Of a stretch of DNA of 6,270 nucleotides, positions 1-5,254 are shown one piece after another. The translations under genes were made by a program, and so were the position numbers. The notes beneath the pieces are model-generated. The model saw nothing but the letters and a program-made list of their open reading frames with translations. It did not search any database and had not been told where the DNA came from. Position 1 is the stretch's first letter. Each line of letters begins with the position of its first letter. Location of the stretch: contig WLPB01000066.1 in NCBI GenBank assembly GCA_009698975.1, positions 1-6,270 on the forward strand, written 5' to 3'. The DNA is from Actinomycetota bacterium (GTDB lineage Bacteria > Actinomycetota > Actinomycetes > Nanopelagicales > Nanopelagicaceae).

Positions 1-14
1 AAATGAAACAAACG

Positions 15-392
15 CTATTCAGCCGAAGCTTTAATCACCTTAAAAATGTTCCAAATAACCGTAACTGCCAATAGAACAATCGGTACCGCGAGCCAGTAAA
101 GACCTGCCTCAAACTGATACTTTGCAACACCGAGGGCAATGAGATTTGCAAGGATTGCAGGGGAGTTTGCCCAACGCTTTCCATCTCTGATTCCTCGAGC
201 AAGCGCCCCGAGAGCTGCCGATCCCGTGAATGCGAAGGCGGTAACGCTGATGTATGGCAGCCACTCTTTATCGTGCGTAATGCCAAGAACCAGCATGTAG
301 AAAGCTAGGGCGAGTACGAGGATGGATTCGAAAGCCAGTAAGGCACTCGCTATTTTCACCGATGTGAAATTTTTAGCATCATCTCTTCCCAT
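15..392 (-). CDS. Small four-helix integral membrane protein, function unknown
   Basis: This gene encodes a 125-residue protein with four probable membrane helices, at about residues 13-37, 45-66, 76-91 and 95-117. A basic loop containing RGIRDGKRWANSP lies between helices 2 and 3. It resembles the short uncharacterised actinobacterial membrane proteins that carry an R-G-R-W-A type loop, but I cannot assign a function. I chose the ATG at 392-390 over an in-frame ATG at 461. The extra 23 residues are polar and unlike the rest, and the shorter form overlaps the divergent gene by only 2 nt. A TAAGTT box lies 7 nt upstream of this ATG, which would suit a leaderless transcript. The stop codon is TAG at 17-15. 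The gene points away from the pilus operon, so a shared function is not implied. The reading frame is solid; the function is open. Confidence 0.75.
   Translation of the reverse strand: MGRDDAKNFTSVKIASALLAFESILVLALAFYMLVLGITHDKEWLPYISVTAFAFTGSAALGALARGIRDGKRWANSPAILANLIALGVAKYQFEAGLYWLAVPIVLLAVTVIWNIFKVIKASAE
374..379 (+). promoter_or_regulatory. Possible -10 box for the degenerate GGDEF gene
   Basis: TAGCAT fits the TAnnnT pattern and lies 11 nt upstream of the ATG at 391, so a transcript would carry a leader of only about 4-5 nt. No convincing -35 is visible, and the site lies inside the coding sequence of the opposite gene. It is a weak call. Confidence 0.25.
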
Positions 393-394
393 GG
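389..394. other. CCATGG palindrome holding both divergent start codons
   Basis: The six bases form a perfect palindrome. It contains ATG on the plus strand at 391-393 and ATG on the minus strand at 392-390, each being the favoured start of a divergent gene. The two reading frames therefore share 2 nt and there is no intergenic space. Each gene's promoter would have to lie inside the first codons of the other gene. Confidence 0.55.
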
Positions 395-867
395 AACCAA
401 ACTTATCATCACGGAAGTATGTAGACCCTGTATCCCATGACGGAATCCGTGACGCTCTCACCCAACTTGCATCGCCAAAATTTTTTTATGAAAGTCTTGC
501 ACGTGAATGTGCTCGTTCTGATAGAGAGTCCACTCCACTTACAGCCGTCAGGTTTCTACTCGTGGAGGATACTGAGGGAGGTGGCCAACTAGAGAGCTCT
601 TCTGACTATGAAATAGCAATCATTAATTTCTCTAAGGCACTCAATGCCTATTCTCGCAGAAGTGATCTATCGGCCCGCATGGCACGATTCGAATTCATCT
701 CCCTTCTCGTCTGCACAGAACCCGATACAGAAAACTTCGTTTCTCGAGTACGAAATGGCTATCGTGATCAAGGATTTACCCCTAGAGCAAGCTCGGTCCT
801 TCGCGCGAGTAGGGAGGAACCGCTCTCGTTGCTCAACAGGCTGGATAGAGCCCTGGTGATTTTTTAA
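391..867 (+). CDS. Degenerate GGDEF-domain protein, probably without cyclase activity
   Basis: The product is 158 residues and soluble, with no signal peptide or membrane helix. Its landmarks follow a GGDEF domain. DALTQL at 21-26 matches the DxLTxL opening, LTAVRFLLV at 50-58 matches the first core strand, and RRSDLSARMARFEF at 89-102 lines up with the segment ending in the signature. The signature itself reads ARFEF instead of GGDEF, so both glycines and the first acid are lost. The metal-binding Asp normally found in the first strand (as in DxDxFK) is also absent. Family knowledge therefore predicts no diguanylate cyclase activity; binding of a nucleotide or a protein partner remains possible. 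Starts at 322 and 364 are also in frame but would overlap the minus-strand gene more, and 391 already includes the whole domain. It sits 85 nt upstream of tadA on the same strand, where other Tad loci often have a TadZ/CpaE-like ATPase. No Walker motif is present here. A role in pilus control is inference. Confidence 0.68.
   Translation: MEPNLSSRKYVDPVSHDGIRDALTQLASPKFFYESLARECARSDRESTPLTAVRFLLVEDTEGGGQLESSSDYEIAIINFSKALNAYSRRSDLSARMARFEFISLLVCTEPDTENFVSRVRNGYRDQGFTPRASSVLRASREEPLSLLNRLDRALVIF
400..405 (-). promoter_or_regulatory. Probable -10 box for the minus-strand membrane protein gene
   Basis: Read on the minus strand this is TAAGTT, matching TAnnnT, with 7 nt between it and the ATG at 392. 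That spacing would place the transcription start at or next to the A of the ATG, as on a leaderless mRNA. No clear -35 element was found, which is common for such promoters. Confidence 0.35.
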
Positions 868-940
868 TACTGAATGTACCTAAGTGCGCAGGTTCTCCAC
901 AGGCACAAAGAATGGAAGGCAACATTTGTCACCGACTCTC

Positions 941-946
941 TAGCTT
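941..946 (+). promoter_or_regulatory. Probable -10 box of a leaderless promoter for the tad operon
   Basis: TAGCTT matches TAnnnT and ends 6 nt before the ATG at 953, so it occupies -12 to -7 if transcription starts at the A of the ATG. No Shine-Dalgarno sequence precedes that ATG, which agrees with a leaderless start. No convincing -35 hexamer is seen. The rest of the 85-nt gap (868-952) shows no terminator hairpin, so read-through from the upstream gene is also possible. Confidence 0.45.
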
Positions 947-952
947 CTCGCT

Positions 953-2017
953 ATGGAAATTAAAACAGAGATGGATCCCTCAGTTGTCTTTGGGGTGCTC
1001 TATCCATTAATCCAGGATGAAACCATCGAAGAGATTTGGATTAACTCCCCGGAGCGGATTTTTATCGCTCGTCAAGGAAAGAGCACTCTCACCACTCTGA
1101 TTCTCTCTGCCTCTGAAGTTCGCGAATTAGTTGATCGCGCAATAATGTGGAGCGGCAGGAGACTTGATTTATCGCATCCGTTTGTCGACGCTCGATTGCC
1201 AGACGGAAGTCGCCTCCATGTTGTCATTCCTGAAGTAACTGCTGAGCACTGGTCTGTGAATATACGAAAGCATGTCGCGCAGAATCGCTCTCTCGCCACC
1301 CTGGTTCAAACGCAATTGTTGAGCGAACTAATGTGTCAGTTCCTTATTGAGGCAGTAGATGCAGGTCTAAATCTCCTAATTAGCGGGGGAACTCAAGCTG
1401 GCAAAACAACTCTTCTCAACGCGCTTGCCTCCGAAATTCCACCCTCGCAACGCGTCATCACCATAGAAGAAGTCTTTGAGCTAAAGCCAAGAGTTCCAGA
1501 TCTCATTCAACTTCAAACTCGTTCCGAGAATTTGCAAGGAGAGGGCGCAATCTCGCTCCGCAAACTGATTAAAGAGGCACTTCGTATGAGACCCAATCGA
1601 ATTATCATCGGAGAGGTACGCGAAGCAGAGGCGCTCGATCTGCTAATTGCACTTAACTCGGGCTTGCCAGGAATGGGGACGATTCATGCGAATTCTGCTC
1701 GAGATGCCCTTATCAAATTACAGACTCTGCCTTTACTTGCTGGCGAGAATATTCCTCATGCATTTGTGATCCCAACTGTTGCATCTGCAATAGATCTCGT
1801 GATTCAAGTGAAGATGGATATCGATGGCCAGAGACGAATCACCGAGATTCTCTATGTAACAGGTCGATGCGAGGGTTCTTCGATAGAGGCCGAAGATGTC
1901 TGGAGCTGGGATGGAGAGGAGTACCAGGTTGGATTAGGGTTCTTCCCGGCAAAAGAGCGAATCAAAAAGTTAAAAGGATTCGTAGATTTCTCAGGAAATG
2001 TATTGAGCCATGCGTGA
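953..2017 (+). CDS. tadA: TadA/CpaF-type pilus assembly ATPase
   Basis: This is a cytoplasmic secretion ATPase of the GspE/VirB11 superfamily, 354 residues long. It hydrolyses ATP to drive pilus assembly through the TadB/TadC membrane platform. The N-terminal domain covers about residues 1-125 and includes the motifs EEIWIN at 26-31 and DARLPDGSRLHVVIPE at 79-94. Walker A is GGTQAGKTT at 145-153. The Asp-box region reads ITIEEVFEL at 169-177. Walker B lies around RIIIGEVRE at 216-224, with the catalytic glutamate at 221. The His box is GTIHANS at 242-248. All catalytic elements are present, so it should be active. It is shorter than Caulobacter-type CpaF because the extra N-terminal helices are absent. 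The GGTQAGKTT and EEVFEL variants are, as I recall, usual in actinobacterial TadA. No Shine-Dalgarno precedes the ATG; a -10 box 6 nt upstream suggests a leaderless mRNA. The gene overlaps tadB by 8 nt. Confidence 0.95.
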   Translation: MEIKTEMDPSVVFGVLYPLIQDETIEEIWINSPERIFIARQGKSTLTTLILSASEVRELVDRAIMWSGRRLDLSHPFVDARLPDGSRLHVVIPEVTAEHWSVNIRKHVAQNRSLATLVQTQLLSELMCQFLIEAVDAGLNLLISGGTQAGKTTLLNALASEIPPSQRVITIEEVFELKPRVPDLIQLQTRSENLQGEGAISLRKLIKEALRMRPNRIIIGEVREAEALDLLIALNSGLPGMGTIHANSARDALIKLQTLPLLAGENIPHAFVIPTVASAIDLVIQVKMDIDGQRRITEILYVTGRCEGSSIEAEDVWSWDGEEYQVGLGFFPAKERIKKLKGFVDFSGNVLSHA

Positions 2018-2747
2018 AGCACGCTTGAAAAACCCTCATCTACGCGACCTCAGATCGGTTGCCTATGCAACTGCATCTCTCCTTTTTGCGCTCTCACTCA
2101 CCAAGAGCTTGCCAATATCGACCGCTCTCGCAGTACTAACACTTTCTATGCACTACGTGGGAACGAGGCGTAGAGAAGCAAGAAACTCTCAAGCCCTCAT
2201 GAGTGCAATGCCTGAAATTATTGACCACATAATTTCGGGAATTCAATCTGGCTTATCGCTCAATGAATCACTCACTTCACTCTCGGCAAGAGGGCCACTT
2301 ATCTCGCAAGCGATGTTTAAAGAACATGGAATAAGGATGGGAAGCGGTACAAAATTTGAGGAGTCTGTGGCAATTCTTCAGGATGAATTCTCACTGAGGT
2401 CTGCAGATCAACTCCTTGAATCACTCTTATTCGCCAAGACATTAGGGGGAACAGAGCTAGTTACTCTCCTGAGGCAATTGGGTGATTTCACTCGCCAAGA
2501 CTTGGCGCTTCGTCATGAAATAGAGGCGAAACAGAGTTGGATTCGCAACTCTGCGCACCTCTCCTCTGCTGCGCCTTGGTTGCTCCTACTACTTCTTTCA
2601 ACACAGCCTTCAACGGCAGCTACATATGCGACTTCGGCAGGAATCACCGTTCTTTTCATAGGCGTCATGATGACGCTTACGGCATATTTATGGATGGGTC
2701 GCCTTGCTCGACTGCCTGAACCTCCAAGAATCTTTGGTCACCAGTGA
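2010..2747 (+). CDS. tadB: TadB-like inner-membrane platform protein (T2SSF/GspF family)
   Basis: The product is 245 residues and forms part of the membrane platform on which TadA acts. Hydrophobic helices occur near residues 18-50 and again at about 184-200 and 209-228. The cytoplasmic helical T2SSF domain lies between them, at roughly 65-185. It includes AMPEIIDHIISGIQSGLSL at 66-84, the typical opening of this domain, and a LLFAKTLGG stretch at 139-147. The ATG lies within the last codons of tadA, giving an 8-nt overlap. A weak AGGAA at 1993-1997 stands 12 nt before it, so translational coupling is likely. The N-terminus is shorter than in TadB proteins that carry extra N-terminal helices. 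The assignment of TadB versus TadC rests on gene order, since both are T2SSF proteins. Confidence 0.88.
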   Translation: MREARLKNPHLRDLRSVAYATASLLFALSLTKSLPISTALAVLTLSMHYVGTRRREARNSQALMSAMPEIIDHIISGIQSGLSLNESLTSLSARGPLISQAMFKEHGIRMGSGTKFEESVAILQDEFSLRSADQLLESLLFAKTLGGTELVTLLRQLGDFTRQDLALRHEIEAKQSWIRNSAHLSSAAPWLLLLLLSTQPSTAATYATSAGITVLFIGVMMTLTAYLWMGRLARLPEPPRIFGHQ

Positions 2748-3538
2748 GATACGAGTTTTCGATTCCCATCCTCATTTCTCTCCTCGCATTGTTTATTGCG
2801 GATGAAGGCAGTTCGCTACTTCATAGATTTCAAAAAAAGATATTTCAAATTCGCGATCACACGGGAGTGAGAAATCGCTTGCTTGAGCTAGGAAAAAGTA
2901 GCGAGAACAACTTTGAAAACTTCCGAATTTATCAATACACAATCGCAGGGGCTCTAATCTCTTTGACATCGCTCCTCCTGCTATTTCGCGTAATTGCTAT
3001 TCATTCATGGGTTTTGCTTAATCTGCTCCTAGTTGCTGGAGTGCTCGTTATGACCGAACGTGGTCTCAATAAACGTGTCGAACGCAAGAGAAGAACAATT
3101 GAAGGTGAGTTCCCAGCAATAATTGAGATGCTCACCCTTGCGATAGGTGCAGGTGAGTCTCCGTCATCTGCAATCAGAAGAATCGCTACTCGAGCAAAGG
3201 GCTACCTTGCTAGTGATTTTGCAAATGTTATCTCGGAGATAGAAAAGGGCAAACCATTTCACACTGCCCTCGATTCACTGAGTAGAAAACTTTCATCAAA
3301 TTCTGTGCGACGTTTTGTGGACTCACTCATCATCTCAATCTCACGAGGCACGCCCCTAGTAGAGACGCTAGCCAATAGCGCTCAAGAGGCGCGAAATACA
3401 GAGAAGATTCAGTTGCTGGCAGCTGCAGGTAAATCAGAGATTGCGATGATGATTCCTGTCGTTTTTCTTATTTTGCCAATATCTATTCTCTTCGCCCTCT
3501 TTCCTTCGCTCGCTTCTCTTCAGCTCATCTCGTCGTAA
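2744..3538 (+). CDS. tadC: TadC-like inner-membrane platform protein (T2SSF/GspF family)
   Basis: This 264-residue protein is the second T2SSF protein of the platform and probably pairs with TadB. Membrane helices lie at about residues 4-20, 65-84, 86-104 and 234-258. The T2SSF domain covers roughly 120-250 and opens with EGEFPAIIEMLTLAIGAGES at 120-139. It also contains EIEKGKPFHTALDSLSRKL at 165-183 and ends in a helix beginning KSEIAMMIPVVFLILPI. The start is GTG at 2744 within a GTGA junction that overlaps the tadB stop by 4 nt. No Shine-Dalgarno is visible, so the gene is probably translated by coupling to tadB. The TAA stop is followed by a 55-nt gap, the only real spacer inside the operon. 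Confidence 0.88.
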   Translation: MRYEFSIPILISLLALFIADEGSSLLHRFQKKIFQIRDHTGVRNRLLELGKSSENNFENFRIYQYTIAGALISLTSLLLLFRVIAIHSWVLLNLLLVAGVLVMTERGLNKRVERKRRTIEGEFPAIIEMLTLAIGAGESPSSAIRRIATRAKGYLASDFANVISEIEKGKPFHTALDSLSRKLSSNSVRRFVDSLIISISRGTPLVETLANSAQEARNTEKIQLLAAAGKSEIAMMIPVVFLILPISILFALFPSLASLQLISS

Positions 3539-3549
3539 GTTAATAACTT
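3537..3549. repeat. Perfect 6-bp inverted repeat at the end of tadC
   Basis: AAGTTA and TAACTT flank a single A and form a 13-bp AT-rich palindrome that overlaps the tadC stop codon. A one-base loop rules out a useful RNA hairpin, and no T-run follows, so it is not an intrinsic terminator. It could be an operator for a small dimeric regulator, or chance. It lies about 45 nt upstream of the pilin-like gene. Confidence 0.3.
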
Positions 3550-3580
3550 TTCACAAATCCAAAAATCCAAATACAGAAAA

Positions 3581-3586
3581 GAAAGG
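3581..3586 (+). promoter_or_regulatory. Strong Shine-Dalgarno ahead of the pilin-like gene
   Basis: GAAAGG stands 7 nt before the ATG at 3594, in an A-rich stretch likely to be unstructured. The other operon genes rely on overlapping starts or weak sites. This one would therefore be initiated independently and strongly, as expected for a major structural subunit. Confidence 0.6.
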
Positions 3587-3593
3587 TCATAAA

Positions 3594-3836
3594 ATGAATA
3601 CAGAGAAAATCAATGAGGAAGTTTTAAAGATCTGTTTTGCGGCTTTCAACAAAATTGAGGAACTTCGCCATACCCGACTCTTTAAGGCGCTCAATGATCA
3701 AAGAGGCGACGTTCCTGGATGGGTCCTGGTTGTGTTAATGACGACAGGTTTGGTGACCGCTATTTGGACAATTGCAGCTCCGCGCCTGACAGCAATTTTA
3801 CGGAATTCACTCGATGCCATGAATGGAATTCGATAG
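3594..3836 (+). CDS. Pilin-like single-helix protein, candidate main Tad pilin
   Basis: The product is 80 residues. It has a charged, amphipathic N-terminal stretch (1-37) and an RGDVPGW motif at 37-43. One membrane helix follows at about 43-63, then a short tail. The layout is that of a Flp-type pilin: basic leader, a glycine possibly cleaved by a prepilin peptidase (after G38), and a hydrophobic stem. However, position +5 is Trp where type IV pilins have Glu, and Pro-Gly occupy +3/+4. I recall similar RGDVPGWVL-type small proteins at this place in other actinobacterial Tad loci, but no function is known to me. The strong ribosome site and the position after tadC support a subunit role. It could instead be a small accessory membrane protein that is never cleaved. 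The gene is real with high confidence; the pilin role is inference. Confidence 0.8.
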   Translation: MNTEKINEEVLKICFAAFNKIEELRHTRLFKALNDQRGDVPGWVLVVLMTTGLVTAIWTIAAPRLTAILRNSLDAMNGIR

Positions 3837-4192
3837 TGCTTCAAAAGTTAGCTCTATCTCTTCGATCAGAGCGAGGCAGTATTGAGGCGGCAATGGTTTT
3901 GATTCCGCTGACACTTCTCTTCCTAATAGGCGCACAGCTCGCGCTGACTGCCCACTCTCGCAATATCGAGAGCAATTATGCGCAGAACGATGCAAGCGTA
4001 AGGGGAATAAGCGGAGACTTTACTAACGGTGACCGCTTTCTCCATCTTGAAAGTAGTGGGGATGGACAGAATTTAGACCTGCTCATTACTGAACGAAAGA
4101 AATCATTGCTATCACTGATTCCCACCTTCTCGCTTCTCGAAGGCCGCTTCATTTCAGTTTACGGAATAGCGATTGTCGAGAATCGTCGATGA
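3836..4192 (+). CDS. TadE-like minor pilin (first copy)
   Basis: This encodes 118 residues with a short basic leader (1-13). ERGSIEAAMVLIPL at 12-25 follows, and one membrane helix runs from about 18 to 38. The extracytoplasmic domain is about 80 residues and has no cysteine. The pattern of basic leader, glycine, small residue, acid and hydrophobic stem fits TadE-like pseudopilins. Here the glutamate is at +3 after G14, not the usual +5. The start is GTG at 3836, overlapping the previous TAG stop by 1 nt in TAGTG. An ATG at 3719 is in the same frame, but translation from it would read out of frame through the pilin-like gene and yield a polar, cysteine-containing leader, so I rejected it. Translation is probably coupled to the gene before. 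It likely primes or decorates the pilus. Confidence 0.8.
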   Translation: MLQKLALSLRSERGSIEAAMVLIPLTLLFLIGAQLALTAHSRNIESNYAQNDASVRGISGDFTNGDRFLHLESSGDGQNLDLLITERKKSLLSLIPTFSLLEGRFISVYGIAIVENRR

Positions 4193-4626
4193 TAGTCAAG
4201 AGTGACTCTAGAGTTCACATTAAGAATGGCGCTAGAAATTACATGAGGAATCAACGGGGTAGTGCGACGGTCGAATTTGTCGCGTTGGCGCTGCCCCTAT
4301 TTATTCCTCTCTTTCTCTATCTCAATCTCTATGCAACAAGAAGTGACCTCGAATCCTCACTTAAGACGCTAAGCCGTGAGATGGCACGGGCAATCGTGAC
4401 GGCCGAGAATGATGAGGTCGCCTATAGAACCTCACTTGAACTATTTATGAAAGGCGGAGAAGTTTTGGGTCTAGAAAAGAAAATTACTAAGGGGTCAATT
4501 CGTTTTGAAATATGGTGCCGAGTAAAACCATGCATATCTCCTGATAATGAGGTTCGAGTCAACATCACATCTAAAGAAATTGAAGGAGTAATTAGCTCGG
4601 TGGAATATGTCTCACCGTGGGCTTAA
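4189..4626 (+). CDS. TadE-like minor pilin (second copy, canonical site)
   Basis: The product is 145 residues. The class III-type prepilin site is clear: QRGSATVEF at 22-30, with predicted cleavage after G24 and glutamate at +5 (E29). A hydrophobic stem follows at about 29-49. The outer domain has one close cysteine pair, C110 and C115, which could form a disulfide outside the membrane. The ATG overlaps the previous stop in an ATGA junction. A second in-frame ATG at 4243 would leave only a six-residue leader; both starts are plausible, and the overlap favours 4189. This is the best TadE match of the small proteins. Family knowledge makes TadE-type proteins processed minor pilins needed for Tad pilus assembly. 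Confidence 0.85.
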   Translation: MIVKSDSRVHIKNGARNYMRNQRGSATVEFVALALPLFIPLFLYLNLYATRSDLESSLKTLSREMARAIVTAENDEVAYRTSLELFMKGGEVLGLEKKITKGSIRFEIWCRVKPCISPDNEVRVNITSKEIEGVISSVEYVSPWA

Positions 4627-5167
4627 CGCCCTCAGGGCAGTTAGAGAGGATCGACGAGGGTCGATTTCAATCATTACCATCGGCCTCTTTTCAATTCTTT
4701 TGATTACTTCATTGATCTTGACTGATATCACTGCAATATATCTAGCAAAGAGAAGTCTGACGATGGCTGCTGAAGCAGCAGCTCAGCAAGGAGTGAGTAA
4801 TTTAGATAAAGCGGCTTACTACAAAGGTGAATTCAACTCAACGAAAATGTCACTCACGGTTTGGGGGGCAGGTGAAAGCGACCCTGGAATTCCAATTGAT
4901 TGTGGGGCAGGTCGCGACGATGCCCGAAGAGTTTTGCAGAGTTGGTCTGACCTTGGCGGAGGTGTCTCACAGAGTAATCTTTCAGAGATATCACTAACAA
5001 ATTACTCTTGCGATGGCTTTCAAATTCAGGTGGGCGCAAGTGGCGTTGCAAAGCTACCAATCCCAATCCCATTTTTTGATCTAGATGAGGTATTGCTCTC
5101 ATCAAGCGTTTCGACAATTGGAGAGAGGGCCGCTTCGAATAACTACAGCGGTGTAGATATTGGTTGA
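4607..5167 (+). CDS. TadG-like pilus assembly protein
   Basis: This protein has 186 residues, with a basic N-terminus (1-17), then RRGSISIITIGLF at 16-28 and a membrane helix at about 20-45. After the helix comes DITAIYLAKRSLTMAAEAAAQQG at about 40-62. This layout is typical of the N-terminal region of TadG-like and related actinobacterial proteins. The remaining roughly 120 residues are extracytoplasmic and have two cysteines, C99 and C135. There is no von Willebrand domain, so it is much shorter than a proteobacterial TadG. The ATG overlaps the previous gene by 20 nt. An in-frame TAA at 4589-4591 and the absence of another start codon before the helix fix it. Only a weak GGTGGA lies just upstream. 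It ends the operon, and no clear terminator follows. Confidence 0.8.
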   Translation: MSHRGLNALRAVREDRRGSISIITIGLFSILLITSLILTDITAIYLAKRSLTMAAEAAAQQGVSNLDKAAYYKGEFNSTKMSLTVWGAGESDPGIPIDCGAGRDDARRVLQSWSDLGGGVSQSNLSEISLTNYSCDGFQIQVGASGVAKLPIPIPFFDLDEVLLSSSVSTIGERAASNNYSGVDIG

Positions 5168-5242
5168 TTTGAAATTAGGAGCGGTATTGCAGCTCAAGAC
5201 GACGGTAGAAACCCTCGATGCATAATCCGAATTTACACAAGC

Positions 5243-5248
5243 TATCCT
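5243..5248 (+). promoter_or_regulatory. Probable -10 box of a leaderless prfB promoter
   Basis: TATCCT matches TAnnnT and ends 6 nt before the ATG at 5255, the same geometry as the box ahead of tadA. There is no Shine-Dalgarno before the ATG. The 87-nt gap after the TadG-like gene has no hairpin with a T-run, so some read-through from the pilus operon is possible. Confidence 0.5.
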
Positions 5249-5254
5249 TACCCA

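Noticed and set aside
322..390. Longer N-terminus for the GGDEF-like gene from the ATG at 322
   Set aside because: It would overlap the coding region for the first helix of the minus-strand membrane protein and adds nothing to the domain. It is kept only as an alternative start.
868..952. Search for a terminator or small RNA between the GGDEF-like gene and tadA
   Set aside because: There are only short 4-bp arms such as GTGC and GCAC, with no stable stem and no T-run.
1072..1299. 75-residue minus-strand open frame
   Set aside because: It is antisense to the conserved N-terminal domain of tadA; a shadow frame.
3802..3831. Two GGAATTC copies 23 nt apart at the end of the pilin-like gene
   Set aside because: GAATTC occurs many times across the window inside coding sequence, so the pair looks like chance.
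3719..3835. Upstream extension of the first TadE-like gene to the ATG at 3719
   Set aside because: The added residues are polar, contain cysteines and come from reading the pilin-like gene out of frame. The GTG at 3836 gives a proper short basic leader.
5168..5242. Search for a terminator after the TadG-like gene
   Set aside because: GAGC and GCTC can form only a 4-bp stem with no T-run after it; not supported as an intrinsic terminator.
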